Assembly: GCF_037975245.1 (NCBI RefSeq)
Contig: NC_092564.1
Span: forward strand, 1,875,984 to 1,939,983
Origin: Apostichopus japonicus
Lineage: Eukaryota > Echinodermata > Holothuroidea > Aspidochirotida > Stichopodidae
DNA length: 64,000 bases
Reading direction: 5' to 3'
The position numbers and the translations under genes are program-made. Below are positions 39,201-51,200 of this stretch, piece after piece; the stretch's first letter is position 1, and the number at the start of each line of letters is the position of its first letter. Under the pieces are notes generated by a model. It worked only from the letters and a program-made list of their open reading frames with translations. It had not been told where the DNA came from and made no database searches.

Positions 39201-42200
39201 GGTAAATTACCTCATGCAGGTAAAAGAACTCATGCAGGTAAATTACCTCACACAGGTTAATGAACTCATGTCGGTAAACCAAACAGAAAGGAGGGTATCC
39301 ACGGGGTAGATGAAGCCATTTTATAGAATTCTGAACTTTAAATAAACAAAATCATCGACAGAAACGACTAAAAGAAAAAAAATCAGAGGATTTTTCAAAT
39401 TTAAGATGGACTATAACACTATTACAAAACACTACAAAACAACACTTGACCATTGGCATATATGTATCTGATTTATGGGTAGAGAGAAAGTAACATTTGA
39501 AACATACCAAAAATTGTTTAACAGTATACATTTAACTCAAGGGTGTAGGAACCGGGGGGGGGGGGCTGGGGGGTGCCAGCCCCCCCCAGTGAAAAATGTG
39601 AAGGGGCGGAAGTATCATTCCGCCCCCCCGCTTCGCAAGTCAGAAAACCCCTTTTTCATTTCCAAATGAGAAAAAAATCTCATTTGGAGCACCAAATTGC
39701 ATCTAAGGCCAGGTGAAAATACAAAATTAAGTTTACAAAATGGAGTGGGTATTGAAGTGTGCTATATTGCACCAAATTGCATCTGAGGCCACCTGGAAAT
39801 GCTCCAAAGGGGAGGGGGACACCCTCCCCCTTAGACCCCCCTGGCCGGCCATCAGTCTTCATCCCCCCACTCAAAAGTACCTTCCTACGCCACTGATTTA
39901 ACTAGAACATTACCTTCAGTCTCAGTCATAGCAGATATCTATGTCTTACAGTTGAAACTAAGCTGCACGTTAAACCCCCACCCCTCCAACCAGGAATTTT
40001 GTAATACATATCAAAACTTTGCAGCATTGGTGAGCAGATAAAAAGCGGTAAATTACATTTTCTACAAAACAAAACAAAATTGTATTTTAATTTTTTTATA
40101 CAACTCTCATTTTAGTTGTAAACAATAAAAACGACAACCAACATGTATCATCTTGCTTTGTAAACACAAAAATAATTCAAATACATATAATCCCATGCAA
40201 TGGGAAAGTATATCTTTTAGTAATGTTCAATGTTAATCCCCAATAAGTTAACCCAAGGCTCCCGATATCGGTCCCAATCATTTTTCATATTAGATCTAAA
40301 AACGAATTTCTGTAAGCTAAAGTAACTTTTCAAAAAGTCAAGCAACCCAAAAACAGATTTTCCACAAGTTGACGAGAAAACTACTGTACGGTCAGTATTG
40401 ATAGCAACCAATTAGATTTATGCTTCTATTTCTCCAGTGAGTTCTACTGCAGACTTAGCAGACAGGGATTCAATCTATTTTCAGGGATTTTAGTAATTGA
40501 TGTTCTTTCCTTTTTATCTCCAATCAGGAGTCCTCGGTAGATGAATGTGTAACAGAATCACCATTCTCTTCAGCTGTTTTGGTTGTCACTCTCGATTCCG
40601 CCAAGGACTTACCGGTAAGACAAAAATAACCAAAAAAACTTACTTTCCATTTCACTTAAGTGGATTTAAAAACTTGATATGTCAATGTTCACTTTTCATC
40701 TTGCTGTGGCCTCATTAAATTTATATTTTTGATGAAAATGTTATTACCGTATATTCAAATATGGGCAATTAGTGAGAAAGGTGATGTGACAAGTGTCACA
40801 AGTTGTTTATTTTGTCATTTTGTACAGCAACCTTTATGTCTTACTTTATGGCTTGTTCATGTCTTATGTCATAGATATCATGTCTTAGTCATGTTCTTAG
40901 TTGTGTACTAATGTCTTATTTATGTACTTTATGTCTTATGCTATCCTGATGAAAGCATGAATGAATGTCAGTTACTACTTAAACTACTATTATTATTGCT
41001 AAACTACAAGTAGTTTTATAACTGTCATGTTGCTTGCCCTACTGGCATTGTTGCATAGACCTTCACGTCTAGCATTGCTTGTACAACCACTGTACAAATA
41101 CAACAGGAATGTTCCTATTTGAACCCAAGGAGAGGGGGGGGGTAGGGGGTGGTCCTTCAGGGAAAATGCCTGTTAACAAAAGAACAGTAGGGAGAACAAT
41201 GTTTTGAAAAGAATGTTTATCTTTGACGAAGGGATATGGGTGCTATGGGGAGTTTATGTTGCGTTGACTGTACTTTAGCCATTTACTAATGTAATCGCTG
41301 AAAGAATACTTACCATAAATAGAGAGAAGAGGAGGAGAGGCAGAAAATGAACAAAAATGAGGGTGGGAGGGGATTGCCAGGAAGTTCTAAAGAGAGGAGA
41401 GAGGGTGAGTTTATCAGCTAGGGGGATAGGGAGGGGAAGGCTGTAAAAGTCAAAACAGAGGAGTAAGGTTATTCTTATGGTGAGGAGTGGACTTTGGTGA
41501 AGAAGAAAAGGAAAAATGACATAACATAAATGACAAGCAAGGACCCAAATGAAAAGCATTAATTTAATAAGAACAAGCAAGAACTTAATGTTTGATTTTA
41601 ATTGCTCTTTATCTTATTAGAAGACCTACTTTGAACATGTAGAGGAAATTGTAATTTCCACATGTAAAAGAAATTTCAACTTGTGCAAAAAGGAGTTGCA
41701 AATTAAAGCCTCTTCTCTAGTTGCTTTTTTTTTACCAAAAATATAATATTTAAGGTGGAAGATGAGAAGGTTATAAGGATGCATTGAGAAGTAACCTAAA
41801 TACTGTTATTGTTAACTACTTCTAGTCCTGTTGAGTTGATTTTCATATTGTACTCCTATTTCGGGAACTATTGTAATTGCTACGTCATCAAGGTCATTAC
41901 TCCAACTACTGCTATTTGTACTAGACTGTTTACTTTGACAGACACTCCTGCCAGTTACCATCCCAAATAGTTTTTAAGCAAAGATAAATACCAGTTTGTA
42001 CGTAACCATAGATAAGTACCAATTTACTTCGCTCCTCGCTTACCTGTCTCCTCACAACCTTAGCACCTCATTCTACCGTGCCTATAAAGTCCTGGTAAAT
42101 AAATAACACTGTGCGCCCTCTATGACCGGACCCCCCTTCCGGTCCCTCCTCCTTTTTCATTCTACCATTCCAAGTGCCTACACGCATATTTTTCTTGTGG

Positions 42201-45200
42201 ATAGTTTCCTTGGAAAAGTGTCTTGGTTTTCTTCGACGATCGCCGGAAGTTTTTTAGCTTCGGATCTTTAGAAGTTTGACAGTCCTTTCCTGACCGATAA
42301 GTATCCTTTTTGTCAAAGAGGGAGGGTTTTGGGGACTGTTTTCGTAGTGCGTTTCCTCCTCGGGTTGGTTTGCGGCGGGGTTAGCAGTTCCGCGAAACTG
42401 CCTAGGTTCCCGCCCTATTCCTCCCCACGCTAAAGCGTGTTGTTGTTATTGTGTTTTCTTAGCTTGTTTACTAGCTTTCTTCCCCCCCAATTAGTTTCTC
42501 TTGTCCCCCTTTTGGGGATTCATATTGCTCACTTATATTCACTCTTTTTCGTATGTATTTCTCGCTCTCTCATTTTTGTTTCAGCTCGCATTTTCATGTT
42601 AGGCCACCCCGTAGCGTTACCTTGTTTACCGTTGCTAGGTTACGCTACGCTCCACCTAAGCCTAATTCCCTCCCTAGTTCTCCCTTCTTACGTTAAGCTT
42701 CTATTGTTGTTCATTTATCACTAAGAAGTAATCTTCCTTAATCCGGTTATTCAGCATGTCACGCAATCCATTGAAGTGCATCAACTGCTCGATGTTTCGC
42801 CCAGGCAGAGCCTGGGACGAACACGACCTTTGTCCAAAATGCAGATCCTGCACTCGACGAGACCCCTGCCTGGTGTGTATTAAGTTTACACCAGCTCAGT
42901 GGCAGGACATCGACCTGTGGCTTGAGGGCTTACGTAGCAAGCTCCAGGGAAGGCTGGACTCGATCCCGAGCGCAATCGGGGCGCCGGAGGTTCCAGGAAT
43001 AACGGGAGACAGAGAGGAGGAGGGAGTAGTAGAGAGAGAGGTGGAGGAGGAGAGTGGCCAGGAGAGGGCCGAAGGAGAGAAAGAGGTAGAGAGAGAGGAA
43101 AGAGAAAGAGAAAGAATTCCCCTAACGGCCCCGGCTACGTCCGGATCAGTTACGGCCAGAGGGAAGGGCAGGAGCAAAGGCAAGGCTCCTGCCAAGAAAA
43201 GACCTCCAAAGCAGAGGCACAGCTCGGCCGGGCTGGAGACTCCGTCTCAGTCCGGGCCGCAGCTAAACAGACCCACAGAGCGCGGCCCCCCGGCCGTGGG
43301 AGGCTCGGGTCCTAAAGAGAGAGCAACCGAGGGGACGCGGAGACGGAGCCGGTCCCGTTCCAGGGAGCCGGACAGGGAGCCGGAGAGGCGGGTTCCGACG
43401 GAGATCCCGGCCCGAGAAAGTAGGGAGAGAGAGTCCTCCCGCCGACCCAGAAGGGAGAGATCGGGGTCGCATACAAGATCCCCAAGACGTAGAGAGAGGA
43501 AGAGATACTCTCCAATCTCCGACGAGTCCTCGGACTCTTCCGACGATGGATACAGAAGATCCAAGAGGAAGCGCCGGTCCATGAGACGGCGTCAGGAAGA
43601 GGAACCAGCTTGGCTTTCCAAACTCACCGGCCTGCTACGGCCCCTGCTGGAGCAAAGGACGTCCACGGTAGCCGACGTGGCACCGGGCCCTACCAGCCCC
43701 GTATCGACCATGGCCCCGCAACCGGCCCCGGACCCGGACGCTCTGGATTGCAGAGCGTCGGTGAATCTTTCCGGCTTGGAGGACGAAGGGGAGCCCATAG
43801 ATCCAGATCCTCTCGACTACGATCCTATGGAGGACAGCTTTGGTCACAATTACGAACCGGAGGAAGCACCCGTGACAGGAGGAGCCCTCCCACAGGAGCT
43901 AATAACACGGGCGGCAGACATATTCAGATGACACCTGGGGTTCGAGGAACCCGAGACGCAACCGCAGAAGGCGGGCCGGGTATCAAAATTGACGGCGACC
44001 GGCGAAGCGTCATATAAGCCCAAAACTACCATACCAGTAGACGCAACCTGTTATGACAGATTTGAGGCCATTGCCAATAAGACCAAGTGGACGGCCTTCC
44101 CGGCCAGGGCAGATAGAGCGGTCAGGGTACCTGACGAGGCCTGGAAGGATCTATTTAGATGCCCAACCATCCCCCAGGAGGCCAAGGAGAGATTAAAAGC
44201 CGAACAAGGGGCCTCATCCACACACGTGTTCAAGACCCCGGACCAGAGGAAGCTAGAAGAGCTTTTGGTAGAGGTGGACATGGCAGCCCGTTCGGGCATG
44301 AAGTTCGCATCGGTACTAATGCTATCAGCCGAAGTCCTCATGCGACACCATCAACAGCTCCCTGAGGACAGCAGCCAAGTATCCAGGGACGAAGCGGGCC
44401 AGCTCCTCCTGCTGCTGGGCCCCCTCGTCAGACTCGCGTACGATCAATTTGCAAGGGTCGCTACCAGGTCCGTAAAGGCCCGTAGACAAAACATCGTCTC
44501 CGCCATCCATTGGCCTTCGACGGAGGCGAAGGACAGAATGCTGGAACTACCAATCCTCGGGGAGGACCTTTTTGCGGGCTGCTTCCAAAAGAAACTGCAG
44601 GAAGAGGTGGCCCGAAGGGAGACTCTGGCCAAATCAGAATTCCGACCCCCACCTACCCAGAGAACCAGACCCTTCCGCCCGAGGGAGAGCAGAGCACCTA
44701 GGGGAACGAGAGCAGCACCCGCCAAATCTATGAGCAGAGGAGCTCTCAGAGGCCGAAGCCGGGGGGCAGCCTTCCGTCCGACCCGCCCCTGGGCCCCCAG
44801 AGGAGGCAGAGGCTCCACGTCGACCAGACGGGACAGTGACCGCTCCTCCAATCGACCAGCGTTCGCCGCCCAGCCCTAGGGGTGCCCACCTCACCGCGGC
44901 CATTCCGCCGGTGGGGGGGAGACTAACAAACTTCTCCCAGCAATGGGAATTTATTGGCGGGGACAAGTGGGTGTTGGACACAGTCAAACACGGGTACAAA
45001 ATAGAATTCTCCTCCAGCCCACCTTTCGGGGGCGGAGGAAGGCAGACACTCACACCCACGGACCCCGTCAAACGCTTAGCCCTAGAAGGGGAAATTCTGG
45101 CCCTGCTGGCCAAGCAGGCAATTACAAGAGTTCCGGAAGAGACGGGACCACTCTTCCGGTCCTCCTTTTTTCTGACCAAAAAACGGGACGGCACCTGGCG

Positions 45201-48200
45201 TCCCATTCTAAACCTAAAACCCCTGAACACAAAACACATCAGACCAAAACACTTCCGTATGGAGACCTTAAACTTAATATTACCCCTACTCAGAAAGGGC
45301 ATGTGGGCGGCGACCGTAGACTTACGGGACGCCTACCTGCACATCTTGATACACAAAGAACACCGACGATTCCTAGCGTTCCGGTACGCAGAACAAGACT
45401 ACCAGTTCCGGGCGCTCCCATTCGGCCTAGCCACGGCTCCCAGAACCTTCACGAGAGTCGCGGGAGCAGTAGTCGCCTACCTCAGAAAAAGAGGGGTCAC
45501 CCTCTACGTATATCTAGACGACTGGTTGGTAGTAGGGAACAGCCTATCGGAAGCAACCAACAACGTCCACAAAACGCTCCAGACCCTTCAAGAACTGGGC
45601 TGGATCGTGAACCAGAAGAAATCACGGCTATCACCCTCCCAGACGATCCAGTTCCTCGGGGCCATACTGGACTTCACCACCGGGGTAGCCCGACCCTCAG
45701 AAGAAAGAGTCGCGGCAGTCAAGGCGACCACACAACAGATCTTGGCACACCGGGGGTCACCAACGGGGACATGGCTCCGGGCCCTGGGACTCATGGCCAG
45801 CCTCGTCGATATAGTGAGACTGTGCAGGCTACACATGCGACCTCTGCAACTGCACCTGCTGAGGTCCGCAGACCCTACAGACCCAGACAAAACAACGCTC
45901 ATCTACAGGTCAGAGGAGGTCACACAACACTTTCGATGGTGGCTCGACCCAAACAACTGGAGTTCAGGGGTACCCTTTGCGATACAGCTACCAATGACAT
46001 CGATAACGACGGACGCGTCACTGTCCGGATGGGGAGCTCACTGGAGCAATCGCACAGCATGGGGGACGTGGTCCCAAACAGAAACATCTCTCCACATCAA
46101 CATCCTGGAGATGATGGCGGTCAAAAGAGCCCTGGAAGCTTTCAACGACCACGTACAGGGAACGATAACCACAATCTTCACCGACAACACGACAGTGGTG
46201 GCCTACATCAATCGGCAGGGGGGCACCCGCTCAGAGAGACTGTGCCGACTCGCGTGGGAGGTGATAACAGCGGCCGAGGACTCCGGCACGATCCTACGGG
46301 CTTCCCACATCGCAGGCAAGCTCAACGTGATGGCGGACGCCCTATACAGGGGGCATATAGACCCCAACGAATGGTCTCTGGAACAGGAGACTTGCGACAG
46401 AATCTTTTCGATCTTCGGCAGGCCCACGATAGACCTGTTCGCAACACACAAGAACAACAAACTCCAGACCTTCTGTTCCAGACGATTCCACCCCCTGGCC
46501 TACCACACGGACGCAATGTCCCTCTCCTGGGACCACATGGATGCGTACATCTTCCCGCCGCTATGTATGATCGGACAAGTCCTCAGGAAAATTCGGAACT
46601 CCAAGGGCAGGTTCACACTAATAGCCCCGTTCTGGCCTCGCAGACCCTGGTTCGCCGAGATCCCCCAACTCCTCATGGACGTCCCAGTGAGTCTACCGGA
46701 CAAGCCCCACCTACTGTCCCAGAGACAGGGAACTCTCTCGCACCCAGACATCAAGGGGTTACAATTAGTTGCCTGGAGGCTGTCCGGTCTTCCCTACGAC
46801 AGAGAGGCTTTTCAGAAGCAGCTGCCGCGATGGCAGCCGACGCTAGAAGGGGAACAACCGCAGCGACTTACGATTCCCGTCTGCGGAAGTTCGACCAATG
46901 GTGCCGACCGAGACAGATACTGCTGCCTGCTGCCTCTGTGACACAGATAGCCGAGTTCCTCCTCTCACTCTTTGGAGAAGGGAAACAAGTCTCCACTATC
47001 AGGAATTACAGGTCGGCCATCGCTGCCATCCACCAGGGCTTCCCAGATGGCTCCACACTGAGCAATAACCCGTACATTGCACAACTCATCAAAGGCATGG
47101 CGAATCGTCGCCCACAGATCAGACGGCTGGCCCCCTCCTGGGGACTCTCAGCAGTGTTACATGCCCTGGCAGGACCACCATACGAACCAATGGCTAACGC
47201 CTCCCTGGCTGCCCTCACAAAAAAGACACTCTTCCTCGTCGCAGTTGCGTCAGCAAGAAGGAGGAGTTGCCTCCACGCCCTATCCACCAAGCAGAATCAC
47301 ATCAGATTTGAGGGCCACGGGGTGAGGATGGTTCCAGACCCGTCATTTATTGCAAAGAACCAGACCTTGACCTTCTTGCCAGGAGACATTTTCATCCCGG
47401 AAATTAAGACCATGTCATCAGTAGCCGAGGACAAACGATGGTGTCCAGTCAGGGCACTGAAGTGGTACCTGAACAAGACAGAGAAGTTAAGACAATCAAC
47501 TTCTCTCTTCATCATACCACGACCACCCTACGCAGCGGCCTCCAAAGACACTCTATCCAGGTGGCTAGTAGAGATCATACGCCCGTTCACATCGGGGACC
47601 TCCCGACCAAGGGCTCACGACGTCAGAGGGGTCGCGGCCTCTACAGCCCTATTCGCCGGCATCCCGGTAGAGGACATACTCAAAGCAGCAGCGTGGAAAA
47701 CTCCAACTACGTTCGTCGCCTGCTACTTGACCGACACTTTACACGCCGAAGCGGCATTTGGTAGCGCGGTGATGCGAGGTCCGGTGGGTAACAGGTCCCA
47801 CCCCTCGGGCCTCCCACCATCGGGCAGTGCCACTCGGTGCTAAGGTTGTGAGGAGACAGGTAAGCGAGGAGCGAAGTAAATATTCCAAAACTTACTGGTT
47901 TGGATATTTACGAGTGACGAGCTTACCTGTCTCCATTCCCGCCGCCCTCCCCCGAGAGGGTGGTGGGACACAGCCGGACGGAGGAGCGGTCGCTCGACTT
48001 GACTCATGACTCCGAGCTTCACACCAGATAGACAGAACCACCATCCACCATAGAGCCATCGACTATGTCTATCGGTGAGTGTACCTATGTGTTTCCGTAT
48101 GCGTTTGCGTACATAGTCTTCCACTTACGTTCTCACCTAAGTTGATCTAAGGGTAACAAGTGGCGGACCGTAAATCTTTAGGCTCCTTGTTAGTGTAAGG

Positions 48201-51200
48201 GGTAGTTCCGCCTGCAGGGTTCAGGAGAGTGTCCCCCCTTCCCGCTGCGCCGGGGAGGGTTACACTCCCCCCTGCTTAGAAGGCGTCAGTGATTTTTTTG
48301 TTAGGGGTTCACTTTGGGAAGTTAACTCGACGGGGGTCGTTGGGGGTGGCCAGACCTTGCCACCCCCACTCCCGTGTCCGTGAGGCCACTCTTTAGGAAT
48401 GGTCTCATGAGAAAGGAGGAGGGACCGGAAGGGGGGTCCGGTCATAGAGGGCGCACAGTGTTATTTATTTACCAGGACTTTATAGGCACGGTAGAATGAG
48501 GTGCTAAGGTTGTGAGGAGACAGGTAAGCTCGTCACTCGTAAATATCCAAACCAGTAAGTTTTGGAATGTTTGTACGTAACCATGGATAAGTACCAGTTT
48601 CTACGTAACCATGGATAAGTACCAGTTTGTACGTAACCATGGATGTGCCAAACGTAACAGAAAACAACATATCCATTTACATTGTTCATTGTGTTAATAC
48701 ATAATGGAGAAACTTTTCTTTTTATGCACAGCTGGTACAGTATCAAGACATTGTCTATACTCTTGTATGTATCCCAAATTGAACATTCACCATGTCACTT
48801 ATCAAATGCAGCAAGTATGTCAATATCATGATAGGGTCAATTATTGTTAATTCATGAAGTATTCACATCTCACATACTGTATCATATCCCATATTCACAG
48901 TTCTTTGCAAACAGGAATCTGTGGAACAAAGCTTGTTTGTGTTCATAAGCTGTCATTTTGATTTAATACTGCAAACAAACACGAGAGAGCAATCCAAGGA
49001 GTTGCATATATCATCTTCTTCATGGCTTTACTCTTGTCATCCTAATTTCGCTAAACAGAATGACATCCTCTCACACAGTTTGAACTTGAACGGACTTATG
49101 GTGTGTAGCAGTTTGCGGCACAACTTGCAGACAATTTAGGCCAAGTTCACCTTTGAAATAAAAAACCAAGTTTTTGGTTTCTTTACCCTTACCTATGACA
49201 TCATCAGCCACACAGGCACAAGTTCACTTGGTCAGGCACCTACCCACCAAGTTTGATCTTGATCGGACTTACAGTGTAGGAGTTCCCAACACACTTTTTT
49301 TGTACAGTTTAGGGGAATTTTACCTTTGAGTTCAATTTACTTTTCACTCAGAACCAAAACAATTAAATCTGTCCTACTTTTAAACTCGTCTCATCATTCT
49401 CTACATGCTGACAAGCAGATTATGGCTGAAAAATGCAGGCACAATTTTACATGGTCAGGCACCTACTGTACACACCAAGTTTGAACTTGACCGGACTTAA
49501 CTGTACGGTCTAGGAGGAGTTCGCATCACACACAAACTCGCACGCTCACACACTTCCTCAAATTACTGATATGGGGTGAAGTACAATATCTCATCCCTGT
49601 ACATTACATGGAGGGAGATAAAATAATAAGCGCTGAAGATAAAGTTAGTTTTTGTGAGAAAAGATAAACAACCAGTTTCCTTTGAGGTATTTTTTCACAA
49701 CATGTTATGCAGACACAATGTCAATAATACTCAAAAATACTCTCTTATAAATGAGACATGGTTGATTAGAAGTGCTAAAACTTCAATATTCAAAGCCTTA
49801 CCTAATAAATGGCATGATCTTAACATCCTGTTTATACCATTCTTAGGTATATATAGTATAGTCATGCTTAAGTTGACATTGACAGTATTATAATGTAAAA
49901 TGTTGCATTGTTTCAAAAGCCAAAGAATCATTGAAACTCCATCATAGGTAGTAATACATTTATCAAGCTAGAACCGCAACTCAGAATCATTACACTCTGT
50001 GGTTTGAAAATATTCATCCATTATAGAAGCGTTGGAACATGTTTGTTTGCAGTCAGGGTGTGACTAAACTGCATTCTGTAGTCCAATTCAAGCAGATGTT
50101 TGTACATAAAAAGGATACAGTAAAGATGAAAACTAATAGATGTTTTATGTGGGGGAGGGGGGTGGATTTGAGTGAGTAACATGAGGTTGAAAAACTTCTT
50201 GTGAAGCAGCATTCTCCATTAGCAGATCTTATACCCCCTCTCCAGTAGTGGGGAAGAATTTTATGCCCCCTCTCCATTAGAGGGGAAGATCTTATACCCT
50301 CTCTCCATTAGAGGGGAAGATCTTATACCCCCTCTCCATTAGATGGGAGATATTATAGACTTATATCCCCTCTCCATTAAAGGGGAAGATATTATACCCC
50401 CTCTCCATTAGAGGGGAAGATCTTATAGACTTATACCCCCTCTCCATTAGAGGTGAAGATCTTGCACCCCCTCTCCATTAGAGGGGAAGATCTTATAGAT
50501 GTATTCCCCAATTTCCCCCTCTCCATTAAAGGGGAAGATCTTATCCCCCTCTCCATTAAAGGGGAAGATCTTATACCCCCTCTCCATTAAAGGGGAAGAT
50601 CTTATACCCCCTCTCCATTAAAGGGGAAGATCTTGTTCCCCCTCTCCTTCAGAGGGGAAGATCTTATAGACTTATACCCCCTCTCCATTAAAGGGGAAGA
50701 TCTTATCCCCCTCTCCATTAGAGGGGAAGATCTTATCCCCATCTCCATTAAAGGGGAAGATCTTATCCCCCTCTCCATTAAAGGGGAAGATCTTATACCC
50801 CCTCTCCATTAAAGGGGAAGATCTTATACCCCTCTCCATTAGAGGGGAAGATCTTGTTCCCCCTCTCCATTAGAGGGGAAGATCTTTTAGACTTATACCC
50901 CCTCTCCATTAAAGGGGAAGATCTTATACCCCTCTCCATTAGAGGGGAAGATCTTATAGCCCTCCAACACCAAAACCACTTTTCAAGAACAAATTCAGTT
51001 CGTTTGTGTTTGTGTGGATTTCAAATGCCTCCCGAGTAAAAGTTTGAACTTCAGGAGTTTGATTGAAACATTTAAAAAGATGCTATGTGAATCTCTTCTA
51101 GCTGGTACTCTTTGATAATCTCCTCAAGTCATAATTTGGAATATAACAATTTTTCATTGTTAAAAAAACAGGCCCATGCTTAAGCTTCTACACTAAATTG

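Larger units (their letters stand above)
42022..48568 (+). mobile_element. Full-length DIRS retrotransposon
   Basis: This 6,547-bp tyrosine-recombinase retrotransposon sits in ESYT intron 14 in sense orientation. Inverted terminal repeats at 42038-42171 and 48397-48529 are nearly identical; unique outer tips are 16 bp on the left and 39 bp on the right. An internal complementary region (47836-47934) is the reverse complement of the right tip joined to the left tip. Reading frames are a gag-like ORF1, RT/RNase H/methyltransferase, and tyrosine recombinase, overlapping as in DIRS1. There is no target duplication: flanking ACCA and GTTT re-join as one repeat unit. The interior is clearly GC-richer than the host DNA. 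One in-frame TGA in ORF1 suggests this copy is not autonomous, though the ends look intact. Confidence 0.95.

Noticed and set aside
44634-45302. 222-codon antisense frame in the DIRS element
   Set aside because: Shadow of the GC-rich RT frame on the other strand; no domain.
44943-46740. Long frame upstream of the recombinase
   Set aside because: Same frame as the recombinase but overlaps the RT gene; its residues are low-complexity Pro/Arg/Gly and match no domain, so it is a shadow until about 46741.
50225-50960. Possible CRISPR array
   Set aside because: Regular repeats but no unique spacers and a eukaryotic intron context; it is a minisatellite.
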